Below, in pieces: positions 25,201 to 31,622 of a stretch of 64,000 nt of DNA (within the stretch, counting starts at the first letter, position 1; each line of letters starts with the position of its first letter). A program made the translations under genes and the position numbers. This DNA is from a bacterium. Lineage in GTDB: Bacteria > Patescibacteriota > Microgenomatia > UBA1406 > GWC2-37-13. A model generated the notes under the pieces. The model did not search any database, was not told the origin of the DNA, and was given only the letters and a program-made list of their open reading frames with translations. The stretch spans positions 1 through 64,000 of the forward strand of contig JAKQDR010000105.1 of NCBI GenBank assembly GCA_029573715.1, read 5' to 3'.

Positions 25201-26271
25201 CTTAACAATCTCTCCCCCGGGACGACATACTATTACAAAGCAAAATGGACAGACGAAGATGGAAACACGGGGATCTCGCCTGAAAAATCTTTCACCACGG
25301 AGCCGGCACCTACCATTAAGGATGTGTTAGCAACAAAAGTAGGTATTGACAATGCGTTTATCACATTTACGGTGACTGGCGGAAGCAGGGTTAAACTGTA
25401 TTATGGTGATACTGCCTCGTTTGGAAGCATCAAAACAATATATGTAGGAGCTTCTGAGACGACAGAGTCGGTTGAGCTTGCTGAACTTCAAGACGACACA
25501 AAATATTATTACAAAGTAAACGGCGTTGACGCCGATGGAGTTGAGTATGACGGAACGACACTGAGTTTTTCCACGGTGCCACGACCGAAGGTAAGCGGCG
25601 TACGCTTGCAACAGATAGTTGGAACTGCTCAGCCTGCCGTGCTTGTCTCATGGGAATCAAATACCAGCATCTCTTCTATTGTGACATACTATCCCACGCG
25701 CAATCCATCTGATGTGCGTGATGAAATAAGCGTAGAGCTTACTCCAGGACTTCATCAAATGGTTCTTCGAGGTTTACTTCCCGATACTGAGTATGCACTT
25801 ATGGTGAGTGGCCGAGATAGAACAGGAAATGAAGCGCGTTCTGAAAGACAGACTTTCACGACAGCGACAGACACACGCCCTCCCCGTGTTACTAATCTCA
25901 AGATAGAATCAAGCACCACGAAAGTGAGTGCTGGCTCAAATGATAAGCTCGCACAACTGGTGGTTTCTTGGACAACAGATGAACCGGCAACAAGCCAGGT
26001 GGAATATGGCGAGGGCACCGGTGCAACTTACCCTCAAAAAAGTCAAGAAGATACTCAACTCAAGCTTAATCACTTAGTGATTATCTCAAATCTTCCAACT
26101 TCTCGCGTGTATCATTTACGCGCGCTCTCGACAGATTTTGCAGGTAATGTCGGACCATCTCAAGACACGGTGACCATTACACCAAAGGGCAGTGATGATG
26201 CGCTGGATTTGGTTATGCGGAATTTGGTCGAATCGTTTGGATTTTTACGAGAGGTTTTGCCATCAAGATAA
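19201..26271 (+). CDS. Giant secreted/surface protein: split LamG, propeller-type repeats, FN3 domains
   Basis: 2356 residues. Signal region: basic start then a hydrophobic stretch (about 22-45) ending near SLAA. Residues about 87-205 look like the first half of a LamG/concanavalin domain (LLLHLDES, AAVFDGVGSQLTV, HTIEAWVSL). About 14 repeats of the form YxGLGxSxxDGEVWxxxG follow in two blocks (9 and 5), around six Asp-box/BNR-like units (SPDGITW). At about 1285-1375 comes what looks like the second half of the LamG fold (WMHVAAVYDQS, LKLYINGVEKG, GRLDEIRFSN). The rest to 2300 is beta-rich, with fibronectin type III-like modules, the last four resembling the FN3-like N-domain of purple acid phosphatases. 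No sorting motif or membrane anchor is seen at the C-terminus. It is probably an adhesin or glycan-binding surface protein. A MacB-type ABC pair follows directly. Confidence 0.8.
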   Translation: MDSVHIKPFWKRRTFFLWLRRALSFGMMCFILLQGSRLITSLAAPVPYVWDFTTPADYVVSDSASVEVNSNTARLKVQNYSVDANTKLLLHLDESTGNPIDSSGTPHSVTATDISYASGRLNNAAVFDGVGSQLTVPDSTGISLSTSHTIEAWVSLASAFSAHSSYTRQPIFDKGSHQLYFERDTGELVYELARADQTTWQHVAGPITSDTPGSEAESTSGVGGGTWDYDGKSAISSMIHIGSNMYVGTGAGLSDAEVWRWNGVSWTMIGGDGIRGSWVNQKYEIVSAMANDGNILYVGLGSTTLGNDGDAEVWSMDTSSDSNNWVKIGGDGVNGSWNYVLTTQGPFEIVNTLHFVAGALYAGLGNTSASTSNSDGEVWRFSSGTWTKVGGDSGQDGYGWTTAARQEEVVSLTSDGTYLYAGLGASAGDGDVWRATLESLAATPSWEKIGGDGTGWGASTFEKVSALYAQGGYIYAGLGTSAAGDGEVWRYNGSSWTKIGECPSTSNCTTQGWRNNLYEQIWSITGDGTNVYVSMGNTASDNDVWRFDDAGTEATADDVWTMIAGSTGATDIGNTHHIARVVYHDGTDLYVGLQQTSNTFPGEVWKWTGTQYIWTIIGGNFINDSWGFYPISRVETMLSTGDKLYVGLGATGNGRYGGGHVYEFDGVAWDRIGGMGKQNSWNGVFSPLANYESVPSLAEYEGKLYAGLGSSAGDGEVWGYGVVENDQWTRIGGDANTMVAVAESGTNNRIMSTGNGTTWTSRTNPDDNDWTGLVHANDQYVAVASSGTGNRVMTSPDGITWTIRTSAADNDWRSVTYGKGLFVAVASSGTGNRVMTSPDGITWTIRTSAADISWNSITYGNGVFVAVANDGVVESVMTSSDGLSWTIQSAANSNAWEAVSFGNNTFVAVASTGTNNRAMTSPDGATWTIRTTPSSNTNTWTAVAFHQSYNSNNGLFVAVADTGTTSRVMSSTNNGATWTLRATPFSNAWAAVATPTGWSSGAGIEVIASMSTYTCPNATTSCLYVGTGISANDGKVFVYDQSSWQQIAGNGTIGSWEGLGIESVNALTVYNSKLYAALGNTAPSASNGDAEIWEYTGNGTAWNKVAGDGINDSWNYSGAIAYGPYESINATAVYDGYFYVGLGNSADGSSFADSEVWRWDGLASWEKVGGDGLNGSWDDSQNFEAVRSMTVYNGELYVGLGDTAAVGLVDGEVWKWNGVTWTLIGGEDSVNSSWSDSVTPRKEQVYSLATFNGRLYAGLGNSVGDAAIWAYGRNQIVRTTSDVSHTTDWMHVAAVYDQSLGSDQLKLYINGVEKGVTSASVNTVDNSLPLLVGSEYGTRYQGDRHGYYTGRLDEIRFSNNVRTTFNLTPYSNQPHAVAPNVPQFTSGVKEWASFDTSGAVEGQGIRYRLSVDGGNTWKYWNTGSSAWATSTINFATDDEATILSRVNDKATIDANIASLVAGSGGISWQAILNGDGDTQVTLNSVTITAEPDTDSPSNPTVINALSASSGGIPIDSDTWYAHTNPHFTWSGADDGDGSGVAGYFVVFEQATKIAITPTPPSTEAFSYVCDDDPELHGMPQASPTYTASGLTSGEVYCLRIKTYDYAGNKSGVLSAFIYKFDNVNGVAPTLNPPAPAGYAPEDNYTFSWLPIALSANGAPIVKLQYKTGATVGGRGDAYADWQDLAPTLTSVYLTDASYQDEENIFYLRTVDAAGNASITASRSFYYAGDGASPPQALTVNNTTSTTCSFTFSWQAPETYLGSNASQLTYCYTVNIQPNANLCNGRFTANGITSASNYCDQNMRNGINTFYVVAKNPESQGGTVNYGAYSSTSFTLNTSSPGVPANVEVGDISVKSLEQWKLTVSWLKPTLNGDAVDSYEVWRSEDGITFEKIGETGKRGTAYVDADLEQKTYYYQVNACDVVKNCGPYSETVEKYPTGKFTEPANLVSGPASSDITTKKATITWGTDRVSDSKVQFGTEAGKYFTEEPSNSTQVTDHEIMLNNLSPGTTYYYKAKWTDEDGNTGISPEKSFTTEPAPTIKDVLATKVGIDNAFITFTVTGGSRVKLYYGDTASFGSIKTIYVGASETTESVELAELQDDTKYYYKVNGVDADGVEYDGTTLSFSTVPRPKVSGVRLQQIVGTAQPAVLVSWESNTSISSIVTYYPTRNPSDVRDEISVELTPGLHQMVLRGLLPDTEYALMVSGRDRTGNEARSERQTFTTATDTRPPRVTNLKIESSTTKVSAGSNDKLAQLVVSWTTDEPATSQVEYGEGTGATYPQKSQEDTQLKLNHLVIISNLPTSRVYHLRALSTDFAGNVGPSQDTVTITPKGSDDALDLVMRNLVESFGFLREVLPSR
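21540..21754 (+). repeat. Pair of identical 89-bp repeats inside the giant gene
   Basis: 21540-21628 and 21666-21754 are identical; the period of 126 bp equals 42 codons, one BNR-like unit. Neighbouring units are clearly diverged, so this is a recent in-frame duplication or a gene-conversion event. Confidence 0.93.
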
Positions 26272-26281
26272 ACAATAAATT

Positions 26282-27121
26282 ATGAAAAACAATACCGATA
26301 ATTCGCCAAAACTCGAAAGAAATAGGGTTGAACCAAATAAAACAGGTGATGTTCTTATTGATATACGTAACATTCATAAAAGTTTTTGGGTGGGGGGCCA
26401 GGAAGTCAAGGTGCTGAAAGATCTTTCGGCGCAAGTACACCAAGGCGACTACTTGGTTATTGTGGGACCTTCTGGCTCAGGTAAATCGACGCTCCTTCAC
26501 ACTCTCTTGGGACTTGAAATTCCAACATCAGGCCAACTTTTATTTTTGGGAAAGGACTTGTATAAAGACACAACAGAAGATATTCGAAGTGAGTTTCGTA
26601 AACAACATGTGGGCATGGTCTATCAGCAACCAAACTGGATCAAGTCAATGTCGGTACTTGAAAACGTGGCGTTTCCGCTTATTTTGCGTGGATATCGTAA
26701 AGAATTGGCAGATGAGATTGCGCTGAGCGCTCTGAAAGAAGTTCGTATGGATATGCATGCGCACCAACCACCTACTGAACTTTCTGGAGGTCAACAGCAA
26801 CGGGTATCGCTTGCGCGATGCATAGTGCACAATCCTGAAATTGTGGTTGCCGATGAACCAACCGGTAATCTTGACTATGAATCAGGTCAGGAGGTTATGC
26901 AGCTTCTTCAATCAATGAATGTAAAAGACAAGAAAACCATTATTATGGTAACGCATGATATTGAATACATTCGGTATGCAAATTGTGCGGTACATATATT
27001 TGACGGTTCAATTGCCGGGTACTACGACAAGGAACACTTAGGCGATTTTGTATCAAAGCTTCACACGAAGCGCATTACGCCAGTTGACCCCATTAATTCA
27101 CCACAGGTATATGTTCAATAA
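26282..27121 (+). CDS. ABC transporter ATP-binding protein, MacB/LolD type
   Basis: 279 residues. The ATPase has Walker A GPSGSGKS, Q-loop Y-Q-Q-P-N, signature LSGGQQQR, Walker B I-V-V-A-D-E-P-T-G-N-L-D and the switch His in V-T-H-D. The T-G-N-L-D motif and overall length place it in the MacB/LolD/FtsE branch, whose partners have an FtsX-type permease. An extra 35 residues at the N-terminus and 40 at the C-terminus are unassigned. It lies 10 nt after the giant surface-protein gene and overlaps the permease gene, so all three may form one transcription unit. Confidence 0.93.
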   Translation: MKNNTDNSPKLERNRVEPNKTGDVLIDIRNIHKSFWVGGQEVKVLKDLSAQVHQGDYLVIVGPSGSGKSTLLHTLLGLEIPTSGQLLFLGKDLYKDTTEDIRSEFRKQHVGMVYQQPNWIKSMSVLENVAFPLILRGYRKELADEIALSALKEVRMDMHAHQPPTELSGGQQQRVSLARCIVHNPEIVVADEPTGNLDYESGQEVMQLLQSMNVKDKKTIIMVTHDIEYIRYANCAVHIFDGSIAGYYDKEHLGDFVSKLHTKRITPVDPINSPQVYVQ

Positions 27122-29192
27122 GGTACCAAATCGAGTTTTGAGCGTTATGAAAGAGCTCTTATTCTTTATGTGGCATTCAGCCCGATTTGTAGTACGCAAG
27201 CAAAGAATATTATTTCTCATTGTGGTGTACAGTGTGTATGCAATATTAACACGCATTGCCCGAATGCCGATATTTGCTCGCATCACCAACAAACTACTAC
27301 ATAAACCCATTGAGCTTCTTTCAAATGTTTTGTATCAAATTCGCATTGATCAATCGGGAATGGACAGCGTCAACCTGATTACCATGGGGCTAAAGAATAT
27401 TTCTCATAAAAAGGCACGATCATTTATCACCATTGGAGGCATGGCCGTGGGGATAGGATCTATTGTATTTCTTCTCTCAATTGGCTACGGACTTCAACGG
27501 CTTGTGGTCAATAGAGTGGCGCGGCTTGATGAACTTAAGCAAGCGAATATCACAAGTCAGCCAGGAAGCAGAGTGCGGATTAACGATGAACAATTGGCTA
27601 AAATTAAAAGCTTTCAAAACGTTGAAGCAGTGCTCCCGCTTATCAGTGTGGTCGGCCGAGTGAACTATCAGAATTCGGTAGTTGATTTGGCAGTATATGG
27701 TGTGACATCGCGTTATCTTGCAGAATCCGCAGAAAAGCCAGTGCAAGGAGTCCTTTTTGAAAGCGACGAACTTGCGCGGATTATCACCAACACATCGGCA
27801 GAAGAAGTGGCCGGTGCCTCAATTCGGAGAATTCGTGGTGTATATGGGGACACTATAGGGTCAATCAACTATACCATCGACCCTGAAGTGTGGGTTAAGG
27901 TGTATAAAGAACCATCTCGAGATTCCTCTGTATTAGGATTTATCCGCCGAAGTGAAGGACAGGCAGTGGGCACACTGATTATTGGAGCGCCATATGCGGT
28001 CACCAGATATCCCGAAATTGAAGTATACGGTCAGGATGCTGAACGCACTTCCAAAGCAGGTCAGTGGCTGAAAGATGAGTTCGCATTATGGGAAGAGTTT
28101 ACTTGTGATCCGGTAAATGTGGGATGCGATGCAACAGGTGAGTACAAAAGGCGTGAAAATGAGGATGGATCTATGATGCAACAAGAAGGATATATTGATT
28201 TAAACGCGACCACTCTTATTAAGGCACCCTTGGCAGAGGTGGGGCAAGTGCTCGGGCTTGAGGCACGAATAAATGCAGGAATTGAAACCATAGATATTCG
28301 CGAAATAAGCGCCTCTGCCTCGGCATTGGCAGCGCTTGCAGAGATTGCATCAGAATCGGCATCACTGGTTTCTGCAGTTAAAAATGTAGACATCTCTGAC
28401 GTGTCAAGCCGTGAGGCGGTTGTTAATCGAGCGATGCTTTCGGTGCTGGGAATTGCGGAGTCTCAGGCAGTTGGAAAGGAGTTTGAAACGACTTTTGTAG
28501 TTACCGGAGATCTGTTGAACGAAGTAGATTCTAAGGTTGAGTCAACCCCTGTAAAGTATAAAATTATTGGAGTAGTATCGCAAAACACTACCCCATTTTT
28601 CTATGTTCCATTTATTGATCTTCGATCACTTGGAGTAGAAAATTTCTCGCAAGCAAAACTCATTGCGAAATCTGAGGACCAACTCAATAAGATACGTCAA
28701 CAGATTGAAGGTCTTGGATTTAGCACAGCATCGGCACTGGACACCGTACAACAAATAGATACTTTATTTCAGACTATGAGAGTAGCGCTTTTAGCACTGG
28801 GCATTATTGCGTTGAGTGTTGCAGCGATGGGGATGTTTAACACACTCACTGTATCACTTTTGGAGCGTACACATGAAGTAGGTTTAATGAAAACGATGGG
28901 TATGAAATCCAATGAAATTGAAAATTTATTTTTGGTTGAATCTATTATGATGGGAACGCTTGGTGGTATCGCGGGTTTGGCGCTCGGATTTGTGGCAGGA
29001 AAACTGGTGAGCATACTGCTTACGCTTTTAGCTTTCAGAAGCGGGCTGGGTGTCATAGACATTGCCTATATACCATGGAGTTTGGTATTTTTCATAGTTA
29101 TTCTCTCACTCGGAGTAGGATTTGTGACCGGGATTTATCCAGCACAGCGAGCAAAACGCATATCAGCGCTCAACGCTCTTCACTACGAATAG
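27111..29192 (+). CDS. ABC transporter permease, MacB/FtsX type
   Basis: About 694 residues from the ATG at 27111, overlapping the ATPase gene by 11 nt; the ATG at 27147 is an alternative. Two hydrophobic stretches occur near the N-terminus (about 20-40, and about 110-130 within the G-M-A-V-G-I-G-S-I-V-F-L-L-S-I-G-Y-G segment), then a large extracytoplasmic region of about 420 residues, and three C-terminal helices with the FtsX-domain pattern L-G-I-I-A-L-S-V-A-A-M-G-M-F-N-T-L and E-R-T-H-E-V-G-L-M-K-T-M-G. This is the mechanotransmission design of MacB/LolCDE, which drive export or release from outside the membrane without moving substrate through the permease. Confidence 0.9.
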   Translation: MFNKVPNRVLSVMKELLFFMWHSARFVVRKQRILFLIVVYSVYAILTRIARMPIFARITNKLLHKPIELLSNVLYQIRIDQSGMDSVNLITMGLKNISHKKARSFITIGGMAVGIGSIVFLLSIGYGLQRLVVNRVARLDELKQANITSQPGSRVRINDEQLAKIKSFQNVEAVLPLISVVGRVNYQNSVVDLAVYGVTSRYLAESAEKPVQGVLFESDELARIITNTSAEEVAGASIRRIRGVYGDTIGSINYTIDPEVWVKVYKEPSRDSSVLGFIRRSEGQAVGTLIIGAPYAVTRYPEIEVYGQDAERTSKAGQWLKDEFALWEEFTCDPVNVGCDATGEYKRRENEDGSMMQQEGYIDLNATTLIKAPLAEVGQVLGLEARINAGIETIDIREISASASALAALAEIASESASLVSAVKNVDISDVSSREAVVNRAMLSVLGIAESQAVGKEFETTFVVTGDLLNEVDSKVESTPVKYKIIGVVSQNTTPFFYVPFIDLRSLGVENFSQAKLIAKSEDQLNKIRQQIEGLGFSTASALDTVQQIDTLFQTMRVALLALGIIALSVAAMGMFNTLTVSLLERTHEVGLMKTMGMKSNEIENLFLVESIMMGTLGGIAGLALGFVAGKLVSILLTLLAFRSGLGVIDIAYIPWSLVFFIVILSLGVGFVTGIYPAQRAKRISALNALHYE

Positions 29193-29211
29193 CACGAGAA
29201 ATCGATCCGTC

Positions 29212-30540
29212 CTAACCTTCTACCACTTTAAATGTTCCACTAAACATCCCCATACTACAGGAAAAGTTAATGTAACCCACTTCTTCAGGTATAAACTCAA
29301 ATTCATTTTCTCCCTCTTTCAGATAGGTGATTTGTATACCCGCCTGTGGCGCCTGTAGCGAGCCCTGACACCCGTATATGTCTTTACCATCGACTGTCCA
29401 CTTCACGGGAATTCCTTTTTTCACAATAAATTGGTTGGGAGTGTAACCTATTGCAGATGCGGTCATGTGAACATACTGCTTGCCGTTTACTATTTCAGCT
29501 GTCACACCATCAAACTGTTTGTCACTGACAGTGTTTGAGGGGAGGAGTCCATTTACTGATAATGCAGTCCATACATAACTGAGTCCTATCGCAATAATCA
29601 TAACCCCTACTACCTTTAAAAAATACTGATAGAACGTATTATTTCGAATATGTGCGAGGACAGTTAAAAAAATGAGAGATGGAATGGTGCCCAGAGCAAA
29701 GGCAGTCATAATCTGACTGCTGTAGAGCGGATTGCCGGTGCTGAGGGCGTATGCCAATGTGCTTATGGTGAATCCACAGGGGAGAAAAAATGTGACAAAT
29801 CCCAGACCAAATGCACCGGTATTAATTATTCCTGATCGTTTGCCCAGGCTAAACCACTGAGTTGGATAAATTTTTAATATATCGAGAATTTGTGAGAGCG
29901 AAACAAGCTTGAGCATATCAAGACCAGCGATAATAAGAAAGCCGGCGACCATAAGATTGAGTATAGCGCCCCACGAAGTCACATAGCCTAATCCTTGTCC
30001 AAACAGACCAAACACATATCCAAATAGAGCATAACTCATAAGCCGCCCTGCCATAAATAGGAGAGCTAGTCGAGGAGCTTGGCCCTTTTCCTTTTGCTTG
30101 TGTAAGAAGCTAGTGAAAAGAGCTCCTGTGGTAGCCATGCATGTTGACGCTGAAGCAACAAGCCCCAGTATAAATGCTCCCCAAATACTTGAAACGGCAC
30201 CACCCATCGTGTCGGGCAATAATTTAAATTCAACGGCGAAGTAGTAAAGAATGGCAAGTATACCGGCAACGACTAAAGCGTCTGTCAACCGCTTCATAAA
30301 AGGTTGCTCGTCGACAGTGTCGCCTAATTCTTTCACTTCGTACCCATATTGACAGAGTGCAGTATTTAATTGGTTGTGAGATAGTTTCCCGTGATGATAA
30401 ATCGTAACGATGTTTTGTTTATGATCAGGTTCGACTCTGACAATATGCCCCATATCTTCGAGCTTTGTTTTTACCAAAATGTCACAACTTGGACAATGCA
30501 TGCCGCTCACTTTAATTTTTGAGATATTTATTTTATCCAT
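29212..30540 (-). CDS. HMA + TauE/SafE-like membrane domain + cupredoxin-like fusion (copper handling)
   Basis: 442 residues. An N-terminal heavy-metal-associated domain has the M-H-C-P-S-C motif (Cys16, Cys19). Next is a region of about 110-330 with six or more helices of the DsbD/TauE-SafE-like type, containing a G-F-G-x-G-x-x-T-F-F-L-P-C-G-F motif whose Cys may carry metal or electrons. The C-terminal 100 residues form a cupredoxin-like domain with candidate ligands in DIYGCQG and NFSCSMGMF. All three parts are linked to copper, so the protein probably binds copper inside, moves it and hands it to an outer domain. A TATAAT lies 9 nt before the ATG, separate from the upstream CsoR-like gene. 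Confidence 0.82.
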   Translation of the reverse strand: MDKINISKIKVSGMHCPSCDILVKTKLEDMGHIVRVEPDHKQNIVTIYHHGKLSHNQLNTALCQYGYEVKELGDTVDEQPFMKRLTDALVVAGILAILYYFAVEFKLLPDTMGGAVSSIWGAFILGLVASASTCMATTGALFTSFLHKQKEKGQAPRLALLFMAGRLMSYALFGYVFGLFGQGLGYVTSWGAILNLMVAGFLIIAGLDMLKLVSLSQILDILKIYPTQWFSLGKRSGIINTGAFGLGFVTFFLPCGFTISTLAYALSTGNPLYSSQIMTAFALGTIPSLIFLTVLAHIRNNTFYQYFLKVVGVMIIAIGLSYVWTALSVNGLLPSNTVSDKQFDGVTAEIVNGKQYVHMTASAIGYTPNQFIVKKGIPVKWTVDGKDIYGCQGSLQAPQAGIQITYLKEGENEFEFIPEEVGYINFSCSMGMFSGTFKVVEG

Positions 30541-30570
30541 AGGCTTGTCATTATACTCTTCGCATATAAA

Positions 30571-30596
30571 AAAAACGCAGGGATAAACCTGCGTTT
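30571..30596 (-). terminator. Terminator of the CsoR-like gene
   Basis: On the minus strand a 9-bp stem (30596-30588 with 30581-30573) is followed by a run of eight or more T. It separates the CsoR-like gene from the downstream copper gene, which has its own promoter. Confidence 0.85.
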
Positions 30597-30615
30597 CAAC
30601 ACGAAAGCAAGGTGA

Positions 30616-30882
30616 TTATTTGGTTGTATACGTGTAGAGCTTTTGAAGCTCTGTCACAAGCCGTTTATTGTTTTTTGACTGTTTAACCACTTGCTCAAGA
30701 TGCTGATTCATAAGTACTTTTTTAGCAGATTGTGCAAGCCCAATCGCCGCATCGATTTGTTGAATGACCGCACCATAATTTTTTCCATGTGCAATAAGCT
30801 CACTAACCTTATCTAACGTCCCCATGGATTTGCGTACAGCTAAAACCGCAGGAGGGGTCCCCACCTTTTTTTGAATTTTCAT
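30616..30882 (-). CDS. CsoR/RcnR-family metal-sensing repressor lacking the ligand cysteines
   Basis: 88 residues from the ATG at 30882. The all-helical pattern V-R-K-S-M-G-T-L-D-K-V-S-E-L-I-A then Q-Q-I-D-A-A-I-G-L-A-Q-S-A-K-K-V-L-M-N-Q-H-L-E-Q-V-V fits the CsoR/RcnR family (PF02583). The His of the metal site is kept (N-Q-H), but the two Cys of the usual C-x24-H-x3-C copper site are replaced (by G or A, and V). It stands next to the copper-handling fusion gene, its likely target. The sensing mode may differ from CsoR, or the protein may have lost metal binding. Confidence 0.65.
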   Translation of the reverse strand: MKIQKKVGTPPAVLAVRKSMGTLDKVSELIAHGKNYGAVIQQIDAAIGLAQSAKKVLMNQHLEQVVKQSKNNKRLVTELQKLYTYTTK

Positions 30883-31021
30883 ACCGAATAAATAAATAAT
30901 AAAAAACCTGTAACGTAGGATAATGGTAATTAATTTTATGACCCATGTCAACTATATCAAACTATATGATACAAAAATACCCCCGCATGATAAGCGACGC
31001 CACGTATGCGGGGGATAAGGG

Positions 31022-31432
31022 TTAGTTTGTGCTTTTTACAGCAATCTTTTTTGGTTTTGCGGCTTCGGCCACTTTGGCTTTGACATACACGACACCGTTT
31101 TTCACTTCTGCTTCGATACTTTTTTCGTCAATTGCAGTGGGCATAGAAGTGGTGTATTCAAAGGACGACTCTCGTTGCATCTTGTACACAACCTTTTTAT
31201 TGTTTTTTTCTTCTTCTTTTTCTTCAGTTTTTGCACTAATGTGCAACTGTCCGTCACTATATGTTACGTCCACTTTGTCTGCAGGCACTCCAGGCACAGG
31301 TGCCTCAACATACACCACCCCTTCCTTAGTGTATACATTGATACCCGCTGACACGACGTCTTCATCCAACTCTTTGTCAAAAGGCGCCATCATGGGCATA
31401 TACCATGGCCGCATGCGAATTAATTGAACCAT
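31022..31432 (-). CDS. Small heat-shock protein (Hsp20/alpha-crystallin)
   Basis: 136 residues with a short N-arm and a full alpha-crystallin domain (about 28-120): VYTKEGVVYVEAPVPGVPADKVDVTY at the start and the final strand region EAEVKNGVVYVKAK, where the usual A-x-x-x-n-G-V-L is N-G-V-V. The C-terminal I-A-V supplies the I-x-V tail that binds neighbouring dimers. It is an ATP-independent holdase that binds unfolding proteins. Its promoter has perfect spacing and two CIRCE-like operators, so HrcA control at heat stress is expected. Confidence 0.93.
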   Translation of the reverse strand: MVQLIRMRPWYMPMMAPFDKELDEDVVSAGINVYTKEGVVYVEAPVPGVPADKVDVTYSDGQLHISAKTEEKEEEKNNKKVVYKMQRESSFEYTTSMPTAIDEKSIEAEVKNGVVYVKAKVAEAAKPKKIAVKSTN

Positions 31433-31456
31433 ACTGTAGATATAATTTATAACTGA

Positions 31457-31483
31457 TTAGCAGTATAACTATTTCAGTGCTAA
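31457..31483. promoter_or_regulatory. CIRCE-like operator 1 of hsp20
   Basis: TTAGCAGTA-N9-CAGTGCTAA on the plus strand matches the HrcA operator TTAGCACTC-N9-GAGTGCTAA at 15 of 18 arm positions, with the exact 9-9-9 geometry. It covers the hsp20 -10 box, so a bound repressor would block RNA polymerase. Confidence 0.75.
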
Positions 31484-31490
31484 CTGTCAA
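31462..31490 (-). promoter_or_regulatory. hsp20 promoter
   Basis: On the minus strand TTGACA (31490-31485), a 17-nt spacer and TATACT (31467-31462), a near-ideal housekeeping sigma promoter. The mRNA would start about 20 nt before the ATG. Confidence 0.85.
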
Positions 31491-31497
31491 GAGCAAT

Positions 31498-31524
31498 TCA
31501 GCACTTAATGGTAGTGAGTGCCAA
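31498..31524. promoter_or_regulatory. CIRCE-like operator 2 of hsp20
   Basis: TCAGCACTT-N9-GAGTGCCAA also matches the CIRCE consensus at 15 of 18 arm positions with the 9-nt spacer. It lies just upstream of the -35 box. Centre-to-centre distance from operator 1 is 41 bp, about four helical turns. Confidence 0.65.
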
Positions 31525-31622
31525 TATTCATGAAAACGGCGCATTTGAAGCGCTTCACTTAGCAAATGTTGCTATAATACCGATGTATTGATTGGTTCAC
31601 ATTCCAATTCATTTTTATACTT

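Noticed and set aside
31029-31427. 132-codon plus-strand frame opposite hsp20
   Set aside because: Full-length mirror of a well-supported gene; Ser/Thr-rich reading is an antisense effect of the charged coding strand.
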